In this document: one piece after another, positions 37,538 to 51,219 of the stretch
Numbering within the stretch: the first letter of the stretch is position 1
Layout of the letters: each line of letters opens with the position of its first letter
The notes under the pieces: generated by a model
The model's database searches: none
What the model saw: only the letters and a program-made list of their open reading frames with translations
Told to the model about the DNA's origin: nothing
Made by a program: the position numbers and the translations under genes
Assembly: GCA_018873245.2 (NCBI GenBank)
Contig: JAEMBT020000009.1
Span: 15,805,794-15,869,793, forward strand
DNA: 64,000 bases
Reading direction: 5' to 3'
DNA from: Archegozetes longisetosus
Lineage: Eukaryota; Arthropoda; Arachnida; Sarcoptiformes; Trhypochthoniidae

Positions 37538-37742
37538 CTAAAAGCGATATATAAAAGCCCTTAAAAGCTTTACACTCTCTAAAAACACTGCATAAACCCC
37601 TCTGAAAGCTGCACTTTCTCTAAAAATACTATATAAATCCCCTAAAAGCCGTACACTTTCTAAAAGTGCTATATAAACCCCTAAAGCAATACATGAATCC
37701 CTCTAAAAGCTGTACATTTGATAAAAGTGCTGCATAAACATA
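37538..37742. repeat. Degenerate repeat of CTCTAAAAGCTGTACA type
   Basis: Four or so units of 45-60 bases alternating AAAAGC(T/C)GTACACT, CTAAAA and CATAAACCCCT. A second block of the same family is at 41214-41318. Confidence 0.75.
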
Positions 37743-38049
37743 TTGTTTGTATTATTTCTTTATGTTACAATATTAACAAATTTTGTAAACTAAAATTAAT
37801 TAGATAAATTCAGATTAATATATATTTTCTATTTTTATATAGTATATCGTTACTCAAAGATATGCTCATTTATTCTTAACAAGTGAAACATGAAAGTAAT
37901 TTAATATTTGCCAAAAATAGCCTCAGAAGAAGTTAAGCAAAATTTAATAAGAGTATTGAAAATAGATGTGAAAATCTAATTTTAAAAACGTTTAATATAA
38001 CTGACTACAGGTACAATACTGTTTGTATATTCATTTTTCACTTCAACCA

Positions 38050-38155
38050 CTCTGTAATATTCTGTGATATTCTATCGTATTCTGTGATATTCTATCGTAT
38101 TCTGTGATGTTCTGTAACATTCTGTGATATTCTATAGTATTCTACGGTATTCTTT
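38050..38155. repeat. 19-20-base minisatellite
   Basis: Units TATTCTGTGATATTCTATCG with internal half-unit similarity. Confidence 0.85.
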
Positions 38156-38654
38156 AATATAATATTCAGATATTCCTACATAATTATCTCATTCAATTCT
38201 CTCCATACCACTTTTTCATGTCTAACATATAAGATTTATTTAATTGAAAATTCTTTAAAGCTTGACTTGTTCTGCTAAATATCAAGTCTTCGGGACATTT
38301 ATCTAGTTGTGGGGACTGTTCTCTAGTCTTTATATTCCTTAAGGCATAGTTTACAGTCTTCTAATAGAATGTGTTTTTTAATAAAATATTGGCAAACTTT
38401 TATATGCTCTAAGGTTACATTATCAGCTTGAAAAACTTCATTTCTATATATAGCTACAAGTCTTCATATTCACTTTCAATAGAGATTTCTTTATTTAATC
38501 TGATTTAATAATTCAATCGTTTATCATATTAATGATGAATTACTAGTAGTGAAGTAAAAGTCTAAGACCAAATTGTAAATATTATCAATGTTAATTCATT
38601 AATGTTTCAAATAGTAATGTTTATCCAACCAAATAATTTTTAGATTGCTATTTA

Positions 38655-38764
38655 TAGTTAGATACTTTAAACTCAGATACTTTAAACTCAGATACTTTAA
38701 ACTCAGATACCTTTAAAGTTAAATACCTTAAAACTTAAATACCTTCAAAGTTAAATACCTTAAA
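38655..38764. repeat. 15-base minisatellite
   Basis: Copies of AGATACTTTAAACTC shading into AATACCTTAAAACTTA. Confidence 0.85.
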
Positions 38765-39165
38765 AGGACTGAAACATATTTAAGCTAGTGTTATCTAAAA
38801 TTAAGCCAAAAAGAAATTGAGTTTGAAAAGAGATTCGCTGTATTCTTAGACTTAGATGTTGAGATATATCTCCTGACCTCGAATAGGTTTAACTAGTCTC
38901 GACTGGACTGCATGCGAACTAGAAATTTGCTACACTTGAGATCAACATTTCTTAGCTCATTATACCATTTCTAGTCAAGTAATGATCCATAAAAGTTATT
39001 TCGCAACCTTTTTTCAATATGCTCTTACTTCTTGTAAATTGTTCTTGGAATTGTTCTGAAAATTTTTAGTTTATGATCTAACGTGACCGTTTGTGTCATT
39101 TGAATAATATCATAATGTTGCTAGTATGCTGTGAGTTACTAGTTAGATATGGGTCAAATCTCTAT

Positions 39166-39352
39166 AGTGTATCTGAACAAGATACTTCTTTAGTACTAGA
39201 CAATAAGCAAGATGCTTTTTTAGTACTAGACAATAAGCAAGATGCTTTTTTAGTACTAGACAATGAGCAAGATGCTTTTTTTAGTACTAGACAATGAGCA
39301 AGATGCTTTTTTTAGTACTAGACAATGAGCAAGATACTTCTGTAGTACTAGA
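39166..39352. repeat. 30-32-base minisatellite
   Basis: Six units containing GATGCTTTTTTAGTACTAGA and ACAATGAGCA. Length varies only in the T run, suggesting slippage. An open frame across the first copies is an accident of the array. Confidence 0.9.
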
Positions 39353-39775
39353 CAAATCGTTTATATTTCTTTTTTCTTATGTATCATAAATTATGCTTTC
39401 TGATTTATTGTTTATTTTTTCAAATCACAAATTTTAAATCATATATAACTATTTTCTTATTACTAAGTTTCTTTATATATATATATATATATAATCAATT
39501 TTAAGATAAATGAATTGTTCATATATTTTAAGTCTTTTTTTATGTAATATTATTCAATATGATAGTTACGTTTTGAATTGATTTATAGAATCTCATAGTG
39601 GTATAAAGTCTTATTTATTATTTGAATTAAATTATCAGATAAGACTTTATAGCAGTATCTATAAATGACATATATGATTAATGCATTTAGCAACTTATAT
39701 ATCCTATAAAGTTAGTATATTGGGTTTTTCAATTCAAATAAAGTATATTTATTTGTTTATTTTGGTTACTCTTAG

Positions 39776-39776
39776 A

Positions 39777-39824
<48 letters not shown>
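39776..39824. repeat. (ATA)n microsatellite
   Basis: About 16 ATA units. Confidence 0.95.
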
Positions 39825-39947
39825 CATTACTAATGGGTAACTAATGAATGTTTTACTTTAATCTTAATACATCCTCCTTCACTTCAATTCAGATAAAACA
39901 TATATATCTTTTATACTACACTTCTTAACTTAATTTAATATTTTCTT

Positions 39948-39950
<3 letters not shown>

Positions 39951-39979
<29 letters not shown>
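39951..39979. repeat. (TC)n microsatellite
   Basis: Pure TC run of 29 bases. Confidence 0.95.
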
Positions 39980-39982
<3 letters not shown>

Positions 39983-40362
39983 ACATATTTGGTTTTAGTA
40001 ATAATTAATGGTAATAACTAGTTTTAGTTCACCACTACCACTTGCTAACAATAGCTAACTATTAATATATTTTACTAAATTTCAATTACTTAAGTATTAT
40101 CATCTATATTATTAATTACATGTCATCATCTATATATAATTTATTTTCTTATGTAAATCTTTCTTATATTGTATAGCTTTACTCAACTGTAACTTTCTTT
40201 GTATGTAATTTCTAATTTCTACTCATTATGCTCAAATAATTTTCAAGAATGTAACATTCCAACTAAGAATCTAATATTCAAATGAGACTATCAATGTATG
40301 AATATATTGATTCAAGATAGTTTCATTTTGATCATAAGGTTACACTCAAAGCAATAATCACT

Positions 40363-40443
40363 CATAGCAATATGGTCGCTATGGCACTAATCGACTTAAT
40401 CGTCCATAGCAACATGGTTGCTATGGTGTTCATCCACCTAAGC
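40363..40443. repeat. Tandem pair of hairpin-forming 41-base units
   Basis: Two diverged copies of a unit starting CATAGCAA. The second contains a perfect hairpin, CCATAGCAAC (40404-40413), ATG, GTTGCTATGG (40417-40426). The first copy folds imperfectly (6 base pairs, one mismatch, then more). Confidence 0.75.
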
Positions 40444-41213
40444 ATGCACATTTAATAAGAAAGAAATCTATTGATACAAACATAATAGAAAATATTCCAT
40501 CGTAACACATTAATTCCAGTAGCTGTCAAGGATTACAAATTTACAGAGTGTAGAAAAATAACGAACTTGTCCTCAACATTGGATTGTTCGCACGAGTGCT
40601 CATTGAATAGCATTTATTATTTTCGAGTGCATAAATGCAAATTGACTAAAAAACGAATGCAGATAATTGCTCTTCATGTCAATTAAGTTTTTTCAGCAAA
40701 CCTTTCTGCGAAATAAAACTCTCTAATTATGTAAGCCATTAAGGTTTAAAAATTAAAATCTAAATTCAGTAAGCTACTTTATGTAGGTCCTAAGCGCTGT
40801 TCAGCAAGCTGTTTTATGTAGATTCTAACTGCAATTTCGCAACTTGCTTTAACTCGATCTTAAGTGCAATTTATGGTTCATATCTCAAATAATTACTGAT
40901 TTTCACAGATTCTGTCAAATTTTTGAAAAATCAGCATTTATATAAACATTTTAAACGTTTGTTAATAGCATTTAATTACGAATTGTTCAGACTTGATAAT
41001 TTCCTAATGCGTTAGGTTAGTATTTAAGTTCTAATATAATATGTAAATTAAAATGCATCATGCATAGAATTATTTATTGCAATCAAATTAGAAGCTTAAA
41101 ATTTTAGTATACCAGGTACCAGTTATGATTGGCGTCATTACTAGTGTTTACTGCTTTTTATAGAGTGTATATTTTTTATAAGCGTCTTGTATAACTTTGC
41201 ATGCACTACACGA

Positions 41214-41318
41214 ATCCCTCTAAAGGCTCTACGTGAACCCCCTAAAGGCTCTACGTGAACCCCCCCTAAAGGCTCTACACTCTCTATAACCACTACATAA
41301 ACCTACACTCTCCATAAC
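41214..41318. repeat. Second block of the CTCTAAAGGCT repeat family
   Basis: Three copies of CCTAAAGGCTCTACGTGAAC followed by CTCTATAACCACTACATAAA. Related to 37538-37742 (CCTCTAAAAGC, CTACATAAACC). Confidence 0.75.
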
Positions 41319-41812
41319 AATTGTTGGTTAGATGTAAAAGTAGAGAATTATCAAAACTATAATATTTATCATATAATATAATTATACAAATAGAACATGA
41401 TTTTGATTTGGTTTATATGGTAATGTTTAAAAAATTCATAGGTAATATTTGAATCATGCCTGAAGTGCCGGTAAATAAAAAAAACAAATTCAAAAGTCAA
41501 TGATTGTATGAAAGATAGAATAATGTCTTAATGATACTATAGTTACGCTTGCAACTATCTAAATTTAAGTTTAATCTTATTCTAACCAATAGAAATGATA
41601 AACTAAAATCATTAGTTTCACTATAATTCAATAATTTCTTTGTACAGATCTCAATTGTACTGAATTTTAATATTTCAAACTCATCTCTTTATAGTTACGT
41701 AACCATAACTAGTGGGGCTATACAACTCATTGCCCACACATTTGTCTAAAAATAATGCTTTCATATTGTATTTATTTAATGCTTCGCTAGATTTCTTCTT
41801 TAATATCAATTA

Positions 41813-41885
41813 AAAGCTTGCTAAATAATCTACCTTGCTAAATAATCTACCTTGCTAAATAATCTACCTTGCTAACTAATCTACC
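41813..41885. repeat. Minisatellite CCTTGCTAAATAATCTA
   Basis: Four copies of a 17-base unit. The CTTGCTAAAT core recurs at 2464-2599 and 22059-22150. Confidence 0.9.
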
Positions 41886-43724
41886 GATATTAGTATATGA
41901 ATTTGTGTCAGGTAAATTTTAGCTCTTCAGCCCCTTTGGACGCTACCCAAGTTGAGCTTTTACATAAAACATTTCAAATGTCAAATATTTTTATTTTACT
42001 TTCACTTAAGGCTAAATCTAACGATAACTACATTCTAGCCTAAGGTCAACTTAAATTGCAATTGTGACGAAAAATTAAAAGTAAACATGATAAACTTGTA
42101 GAATTGATGTATGTATATTGAATTATGAAAAACTAAATTGAAATACTGCTTTTTTGTTCTACCACTGTTTTGATGGTTTTAGGCTAAATATATTTTGTAT
42201 TACATTTTGTGTGTATATATGTATATATGTAGATATATAGATATATTGATATATAGATATTGTGTCTATGTATAGGTTTATGTGTATATGTATTCATTTT
42301 ATAATATATTATATCTACCAGGCACTTTCTCACTAACTATAGCACTTCTTATTATAACTATTCTTTAGTTAGCATATTTTAGTTAACATATTTGCTTTTA
42401 TTATAGATATTTGTGTTTCAGTCAAACTTGCTTGCTTGCTTTCTTTCTTATAGTTTTACCATTTTCGATTATATGTTTTTAGTTTCATTTCATGTTTTGT
42501 TAGTTTATAGTTGATTTACTAATTTTGCTTTCTATTTATGTATATTTATACTTATCACTAACTTTCACTTTATCCTATTATTATATTAGACTTCTATTGT
42601 TATTTACTTTCAATTACTTATATTATATATTTCAGTTAATTTAGTATTTTAAATGAGATTAATAAATCTTTAAGATTAGTCTAACATATATTATATATTA
42701 TATAATAAAATTGAGATAAGCAGCAATAGATAAAACAAAAGAGTAATAACAAATATGATCTAATTATAATATAAAATAATTAAGTCATAAGTTAAAGTAA
42801 CTAGTATATTAGCTCTACTATGTTACAGCTATTATTACTAATCTTTATAATCTAATATGTTTTATTAGTTTCTCTCTTTTTTTGTCTATTAGTTTTATAT
42901 GTTTTTAATTAGTTTATTACTACTTCGTTTATTATGTTTGGTTTGGTTAGATTAAATCATATTGGAATAGGTTAGGTTAGGCTATATATCCCTAATATCA
43001 ATAAAGCATTCTTCTATTTTTTTTTAAATATTAGATAATACTTTACAGTCTATTTGACTTGAATTGTAAAATCTTTCGCAACTTCTAACAAATTGAAACT
43101 AATATTATAAACGGAAGTTTAAACAATTATTTTGACTAATATATATTACCTTTGATTAGCTTTTTATTAGCATAGAAATTGTTTAAAGCATCAAACTTAA
43201 ATGCTGACAAATTATGTCGTAGACTAGATTTACTGAGTGCTTACTTTCTAAAAAATTACATTCTCATCTTGCTATATTCAACTCATTTGTTCTATAAATA
43301 CTTCATTATATCCTAACTTTGATACTCTATGTTCTCTATAAACTGATTTGGCTGTATCCGATTTGGCCTAAATCAATCTTAACGTTTTTTCTTTTCATTT
43401 ATTTGGTGAATGGCTTCTGTTGGAAAGCTGTGAGCATGACTTTCATTGTTCCTAATGTCTAACAATGCAGAACAAAAAACTAAAAAACAACACGACACTA
43501 GTACCTAGTACCATGTGTCTATGTCTCTTACTTTCTCGATCTTTCTTAAACGTTTCAATTGAACACAACTTTTCATTTTATGAGTTTGATCTGAGGAAAT
43601 ATTTATTTTATTTCATTTAATTCATAACCTTCACATTTTGATATTGTCAAGAGAAACAAATTCCCAAAACAGACTCAAAAGAGCTTTCAACACAGTAGTA
43701 TCTCGATATAGTCAACCTGGTAAT

Positions 43725-43905
43725 AGTTAAACTTATTATGGTCTAACTTATTATAGCCTAACTTATTATAGCCTAACTTATTATACTCAACTTACTTATA
43801 GTATAACTCATTATAGTTTAACGCATTATAGCCTAACTCACTATAGTCTAACTCATTATAATCAACCTGCACATAGTCAACCTGCTTATAGTCAAGTCCT
43901 TATAT
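43725..43905. repeat. 17-base degenerate minisatellite
   Basis: Units like TATAGCCTAACTTATTA with frequent substitutions (TATAGTCTAACTCATTA). Confidence 0.85.
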
Positions 43906-44269
43906 TAAATTTTGCCGATACTCAATCTTCCCTGTACTCAATCCAATATTCTATTCCCAAACACATATAACTAATGCTAAGTAACCTCTTTATAGTCAAA
44001 TCTCCTTAAACTCAATCTGAGTTGTCAGTCCTCAGTTATTCACTATATCGAGCTATTACTGTATGTTCTTTTCTTCTCTTCTAACTTGAAATGTTGAAAA
44101 ATATGGTAAAATTTACATCTTTTTCTCACAAGTGATTTCAAAGATTTGACGTTCATATTGAAATGACACCAAAGAAAAATACGTAATAATAGAAGAAAGA
44201 AATTTCAAATTCTTTCATCGCATAACTTAATGCACATAACATTTTTCATAATATATTTCACTTAAGACA

Positions 44270-44271
<2 letters not shown>

Positions 44272-44306
<35 letters not shown>
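44272..44306. repeat. (AC)n microsatellite
   Basis: Pure AC run of 35 bases. Confidence 0.95.
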
Positions 44307-44311
<5 letters not shown>

Positions 44312-45027
44312 ACTGAAACAATGACTGGAAACTATTTTATACTAATGTTGACGCTATGGAAATAGTAATATGCATGATAATAGTTTTTTGCTATAAAGAC
44401 CTATCTGTAATTGAAGTAATATTAGAGATAGGACTATATAGCAGTTTAAATATGTGATATTGTATATAGTAGTGTGAATATGTGAATGTATATAGAATTT
44501 TGAGTATGTAAATACTGTATATATATAGCTGTTTGAATATGTGAACGTATATATAGCACTCTCAATATATGAATACCATATACATTCCACTCTGAATATC
44601 TGAAATTATGATGAATCCTAACACTATATAGCATTAGCGTATGTGAATATATGATGAATACTAGATATAATAACATAAGATGTAGTGTGAAAACTAATGG
44701 TGAAAAAAGAGCAAACCACTCAAATCTTAATGAGCATCTAGCGTTACCTTTTTCTCTACCCATGAGAACATTTTTTATATTAATCTCCATTTGCCAACTT
44801 CTTTTTCGGTAATTATCACTAAATTCCTCTTACATACCTATGACAGAACTTCATATGAAAACAAATCCGACTCCCATAATAATCATTATTACTAATGATT
44901 TATGAAATCAATTTCTATGCATTTTTTTGTCAAGTCTCATCTAACGACTTTTGAAAATGATTTCATGTAAGTGTTTTCGTTTTACTATTATTTTTTATAT
45001 AACACTGTTCAATAGAAATATGTTCGC

Positions 45028-45292
45028 TTCAGATACTCAAACGCTTCAGATACTAGAACGCCTCAGATACCCGAACGCTTCATACACCCAAACGCTTCAG
45101 ATACCCGAACGCTTCAGATACTCAAACGCTTCAGATACCCGAACGCTTCGGATAGCCCAACGCTTCAAATACCCAACGCTTCATACACCCAAACGCTTCA
45201 AACACACTAATGCTTGAGATACCCAAAAGCTTCATACATCCTAACGCTTGAGACACACTAACGCTTGAGATACTCAAACGCTTGAGATAATC
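45028..45292. repeat. 17-base minisatellite, GC-richer
   Basis: About 15 units of ACGCTTCAGATACCCGA type, with CATACACCCAA and GAGATACTCAA variants. A unit of 17 bases cycles through all frames, so the open frames across it (one per strand) are repeat shadows. Confidence 0.9.
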
Positions 45293-46344
45293 AAAAATAA
45301 TTAGCGAACTAAGTCTTTCCGCTTGACTGCTTATTAGCAATACCAGTGTTGACACATTTCATGTCCTCATCGCTGCAATGGTAATGACCCATTCAATATG
45401 ATCTTTGTTCTAGTCTATATTTAACTTATTATGACTTAAACGTTCTGACTGATGAACAACTAATCCTTAATACCGTCTTATAATTCATTTCGATAGATTA
45501 TTATCTCTAGAGTTCAGGCTTAGCATCACATCTCATTTGACTTAAAATTCTATAATATTTTGCCCATTTCTGTGAATTTTCAACTAGAAAAGAGTCATCA
45601 AATTCTCATTTTTGGTCAACTTATTGCCATAAAAGCTATCATTTTGAGTAATTTTAGTCTAGTCTTGGTGTTTTAAATAGTAAAATCATTAAGACTAACA
45701 ATTTAAATATATCAATTTGAAAATAGTCTAACTATTAATAGTTTCAAACTTAGATCCAAGTATAAGTTAGACCAGTGTTAGACCTCAAAATCTACATCCT
45801 ACAATTTTCCACACCAATATATAATAAATTTATATATTAAATAATTCTATCTCAACTAGTTAGATGCATTTGAAGGGCCTTAGGCATAAGACTAAAATAC
45901 TAAATGGAAATAATCAAGACATATACGCATATATGTTTTGATTTCATTTAATTATTCAACTTTTGACAACTGGTCAAATAGTATAGAGACAAGTTAGTTG
46001 ATAAGTCTTTCCATGAAAAGTTTTTAGATGACAACTACACAACTTATGAATATTTTTATTTGTTTATATAAACAACAATATAATATGTGAATGATTTTCA
46101 TATTTTACAAATGGTCATTAGTACTAATTCTCATTTATATCAATCTGTAGTACGGATTCTGTACTGGAGTAAAACTAAAAGTTTGGTCAATGTATGAAAA
46201 GTAGGATCGGTTCTAAACTTTTAGTAACTGGGAATCCCTCTCACAATTTAAATGTAGTGTTTAATGCTTTTTTATACTTTTAATCTTAAGCCTAAAGCTC
46301 TTTTTCTTCCGAAAATGTTCATCTGTCAAATCGTCTTGGTTTCG

Positions 46345-46395
46345 TTAGATTGGGTTAGGTTAGATTAGGTTAGGTTAGGTTAGATTAGGTTAGTT
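46345..46395 (+). repeat. Interstitial TTAGG-like array
   Basis: GGTTAG and GATTAG units over about 50 bases. Confidence 0.75.
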
Positions 46396-46780
46396 TAACT
46401 TAGCCTTGAATTGTCAGACGTGAATGAAGTATTAGTCTATAAATTTATTAATGTTTAATAAGTTTTCTTTATAATCTATTATTGCTTGTTATATGGTGAT
46501 TCGAAACTATTTTATGATTATCTCTTTATTTTTGTTTTTATTTTTGTTTAGTGTAGTTTACAATCAGGAATGTTCATTATACAGGTAATGTATATCTTTT
46601 AATAGATACTTTAGTGTGCCATTTCATAGTAGTCATTTAGTTTATAGCTAATAGTACGGAAATATAGTATGTTCCAATGTTTTACTCTTATAAATTTATT
46701 GATACTAGTTTTGGTTTTACTTTTTCTATTGTTCACTAATTAGTTGTTTGTTTAATAGATAATGAATCTCTTAATTTACT

Positions 46781-46785
46781 TTCTT

Positions 46786-46835
<50 letters not shown>
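46781..46835. repeat. (TTCT)n(CT)n microsatellite
   Basis: TTCT repeats pass into about 22 CT units. Confidence 0.95.
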
Positions 46836-46837
<2 letters not shown>

Positions 46838-47209
46838 CTTCTTTGTAAAGTAGCTTACTTATTTAAAATTATGTTTTTAGAATATATATTCTATTATTAT
46901 ATATTTCTAGTTAGTATCTAATATAATTATTTTTTACACCATTCCTCTTTAATCTTCCTCCTTAATCTTCCTCCTTTAACTTTACTCGCTTTTATCATTA
47001 ATTATTTCTTATGTCTTTTTCCTCATTTATTAGTCGCTTATTGTTCGTTTGTCTATTTTTTAGTTCATTTCTTTATTAGTTTTTATTGTTTGTTGTACTT
47101 CTTTTTCTTTACTTTTATTTATCTGTTTGTTTCGTTTTGATTAATGCTACGGATGTTAGGATATTGATTCAATGATGGATTTTAATATTGTTTTTGGGAT
47201 GGTAAGTAG

Positions 47210-47262
<53 letters not shown>

Positions 47263-47368
47263 TGTGTGTATTTGTGTGTGTGTTTGTGTGTGTGTGTATG
47301 TGTGTTTGTGTGTATGTGAGTGTGCGTATGTGAGTGTGTGTATTCGTGTGTGTGTGTGTTTGTGTGTG
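47210..47368. repeat. (GT)n microsatellite, interrupted
   Basis: About 160 bases of GT with sporadic TTT, TAT and GCG interruptions. Open in several frames as Cys-Val or His-Thr runs, which are not genes. Confidence 0.95.
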
Positions 47369-47617
47369 ACCAACCAAAACAATGTATTGTATGCCACTAT
47401 TAGAAGAAAAAGAAAATAAAGAGAAATATCTGATGCTCAATTGTCTAGAGTGTTGCTAATAAGAAAATTACAATTGCCAGCACATCCAACTTTAATCATA
47501 TTGTCTCTTCTTTTCTCTATAATTGTGTTTTCTTTTATTTCTTTACTGCTAAATGCCTATCTATAGAATTTTAGATTTCTTATATCTCTTCTTGAGCATG
47601 TCTCAACATCTGAACCA

Positions 47618-47715
47618 CTCTGAGATACTCTGTGATGAACAACGAGTACATCTGAACAGCTCTGTGATGAACAACAGCTCTGTGATGAACAACATCTCTA
47701 TGATGAACAACTCGC
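47618..47715. repeat. CTCTGTGATGAACAAC-type minisatellite
   Basis: About five units of 18-27 bases. Confidence 0.8.
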
Positions 47716-49109
47716 ACATCCAAACATCTCTTTCTCTATGAACATATCCAACTATACTAATATACATAAGATACTACTTGATTTGTCCTTAAAGTTATCT
47801 TATGTCTTTAGGGCGAATGAGTATTAGTACACATGTCTAATTTATGACGTTTCAAGGCTTCATCCCTTAGCATCTACATTCATCTACACTCATCTACATT
47901 CCCTCTTAAGTAAATTATATGTAGTTTTCATTTTTGCTTTTATGTCTTCTTTTGCTCTATCTTTTTTGATTTGATTTGATTTTTAATATAACACTTTTTT
48001 GCTTTTGTTGATTTCAGATATGTATGTGCTACTTTTTTGGAGCTTACCTTGATGTATTGAGATATGTTGCGTAACGCTATGCAATACTGTGTAATATTAT
48101 GCAATACTATGCAACACTATATGTATAAGTGTATACAAATCACATGTAAATTATCTACATTTCTTTCAATCGACTATAGTTCTAAATCTGACTAACTTTC
48201 TCTGATAAATAATGTTTTGTGAAAAAGTTGCATACAGTCGTTGATCTCTAAAGCAACAAATCATAACTGATGTTTGGCAATACTATCGGTTATACATATA
48301 TGTGTCTATGTGTGTATGTGTGTTATATATATCTATATCTGTCTATGTATGATCACAACAAAAACCATCAAACACTTCATAACATCAATTAATTCTTGTC
48401 TAAAATAGTTAGGAAAACTTTTCCAAAGACAAGTCCCAAAATAACTTAGCGTTTCGGGATTTCCGTATACTATCTTAATGATCAGACTATCGATTAAGTG
48501 ATTAATAATTTATAGCTAAATCAATATTTTCTTGTCATTTGCCTGTTTTCAAAATATAACATAATATGATCTAACTTAACCCAATTTGACCCAATCTAAC
48601 CTAATCTAACCATGAAAAGCTCACTCAACAATTTGAAGCTAGAGATAATGCCTACAATTCAGATGTCAGTCTAACGGTAGCTTATTTTGTTAGAATGGAC
48701 TCGATCCTTGTGCTCTGTCTGACCTTTAATTTATGTTCAACTTTGCTTTGCTGTAAACTTTAACGTCTAGTAAGAATGTTTTTCATTTGACTCTAGTTCT
48801 TGGGTTTGATCTTCTCATAAATCTATTTTTCTTTGAAAAGTACTTCAAAATATGAGAGTCAAGTCTTAGAGTTTAAGACAAGATGAACTTCCGTTAAGAT
48901 CCAAGTCTTAACTAGAGAATAAAAGGGAAGCTTTTGATTGAGTCTGTGCTGAAGAAGGCTTATATTTATCAAATATCAATTTGTAGATCTGAGCCTTTTT
49001 TGGCAAATGACTCAAGTCTTTGAATCGGGAAAATTAATGAATAAGTTATGAAAAAGCTTAATCAACAAATTATGATTGAAGTTGTCTACGAGCTTCATTG
49101 ATTATGTAA

Positions 49110-49222
49110 GAGACTGGCTCTGTGGCTCTGATCGTGTAAGACTGGCTCTGTGGATTTCATCATGTAAGACTGGCTCTGTGGCTCTGATCATGTAAAAGAC
49201 TGGCTCTGTGGCTCTCATCATC
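49110..49222. repeat. 29-30-base minisatellite
   Basis: Four copies of AAGACTGGCTCTGTGGCTCT plus GATCATGT. Confidence 0.9.
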
Positions 49223-49643
49223 AATACTACCAGCTCTATATAATGCTATAGATTTTGTGATTTATCGTTCTTGCTAATTCTACATACTATTTTGATTCTC
49301 TTAATCTGTCATCTTGGCAATTTATCATTTTAATTTAGGCCAATATCATTTAATTGACGTAATATGAATTATTACTATATGACTAAAAGCACTAAGAGTA
49401 AAATACTTTCATCCATCTATTCAATTCTAACTTCAATTTTGATTTACTATTTCATTAAGTTATATCTAGTTATATAAATGCTTCTGTTTTAACCTTACTA
49501 TATAGTTCATATTTTGTTCAACTAATCTCTACTAGCTTTTATATTATTTCTAATTCTACCATCTGACCTATTATAACAGCTTTGATTTAGGTTTTTTTTA
49601 TTTTGAATAGATGTTAATGTTTGGGAAGAAGAAGGAATTCAGG

Positions 49644-49646
<3 letters not shown>

Positions 49647-49690
<44 letters not shown>
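49647..49690. repeat. (GA)n microsatellite
   Basis: Pure GA run of about 44 bases. Confidence 0.95.
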
Positions 49691-49691
<1 letters not shown>

Positions 49692-49914
49692 AACACTAGT
49701 CTAGCTCAAAGCCATTCAAAAAGCGTTCAATGTGAAACAGTATGATTCGGCAGAACAGCTTGGCTAAGGATATTTTGACATAGAAAAGATAAACATGTAG
49801 AGAGAATAAGTTATATAAAGCTTGACTTTCACAAAAGCCGTTCCTAAACTATACCCATTAGTACTCAATGTCATCATTGCTCTGCCGTCAGCCTGTAAAT
49901 ATGGTGTAGAATTC

Positions 49915-50100
49915 TCTGTTTGTTTAGCCCAAAAATATAGCATAAATGTTCTGTTAGTTTAGCCCAATATATGCTCTGTCGTTAGTCCAATATATGCTAT
50001 ATATATGTTCTGCCGTTAGCCCAATATATGCTATATATATGTTCTGCCGCTAGCCCAATATATTCTCTGCTGTTAGCCCAATATATACCATAAATGCTCT
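49915..50100. repeat. About 30-base minisatellite
   Basis: Six degenerate units containing TTCTGCCGTTAGCCCAATAT and ATGCTATATA. Confidence 0.85.
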
Positions 50101-50965
50101 CTTAGTCTAACTTTCCTTTAATGCGAAAGGGAAACCGAAACAAAAATCTTTCGGATTGGGTCATATTTGGACGAGTGTCACTACTAATGATATATGAGCA
50201 TTCAATGAAGCCCTTCGCGATCAATCTATTCAAACTGGCATTAGTAGTACAACGCTTCTTCACGAATGAGTCCAACCAACGAATTCTACATAACATAGAT
50301 TTTCTCTCTCTTGTATTGCTCTCTCTCCCATCGCTCTCTCCCTCTCATCTCTCTCTCTCTCTCTCTCCCTCCTCATATCTCTCATATTGACTCTCATGCT
50401 GACTGATTCTTTGACTAGAATGGCACAAACATTTTCTACCATTAACTTAGGTTGAGTAATGCCTAGAAGTGAGTAGTTGGATGTAGTCACCGCATGAGCC
50501 GTTTTTCTTCTCACACTCACTTTTCTTTGATCTAAGGCAATATATAATACAATATAATGGCCTTTACTGGTATCTATGTCACATTGTAGACCCTCATCAC
50601 TTACAGCGCTATAAAAACGGCCAATAGAGCCAATAGAAGTCTAACTTTTATATTAATAACGATGTGCGGATTTCGAGCGCAATCTTTGATGGCTCTCTCT
50701 CGCTCTCTCTTTTTTTGCTCTTCTATCACTTTCTTCTCACTTACATTCTCTCTCGTGTCCCATTCTCTAGTTGTTTCTAAGTTTTTTGATGGGTGAAAAA
50801 ACTACACAACATGTATATAGATATATTGCTGCCACTAATGGTCTCTCCATTAGTTTTTGTTGTGAAACAGGAAGTGACCATTGCTAACATTGCTAACTAT
50901 TGTTTTCGATCATGTCTCTCTATCTTCACCATTTACTACTAGTGAAGGTTTCGATTGACACTTAC

Positions 50966-51030
50966 TCACACACACACACATACACACACACACACACACA
51001 CTCACACTCACACACACACACACACACACA
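50966..51030. repeat. (CA)n microsatellite, interrupted
   Basis: CA run with CATA and CTCA interruptions. Confidence 0.95.
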
Positions 51031-51219
51031 TAAATCTATCCAATTCTTTTCTCTTCTAATGATACTAAATTTCTTTCATCTCTTTTTTTTGTTTTGTTCT
51101 CCCAAACTGTTTAATATATTAACTTTTGTTACTCTCAATACGTTTTGTTATTCTCAATACTCTTATTGAAACAGAACGAAAATATACTTAATTGTTGAAA
51201 ATAATATTTTCTCTAAAAG

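Noticed and set aside
39091..39297. Open frame with LVLDNKQDAF repeats
   Set aside because: Produced by the 30-32-base minisatellite; the frame breaks as soon as the T run changes length.
44951..45355. Open frames on both strands across the 17-base array
   Set aside because: Repeat-derived; both strands are open and neither resembles a known protein.
47156..47440. His-Thr and Cys-Val frames over the GT tract
   Set aside because: Dinucleotide microsatellite translated.
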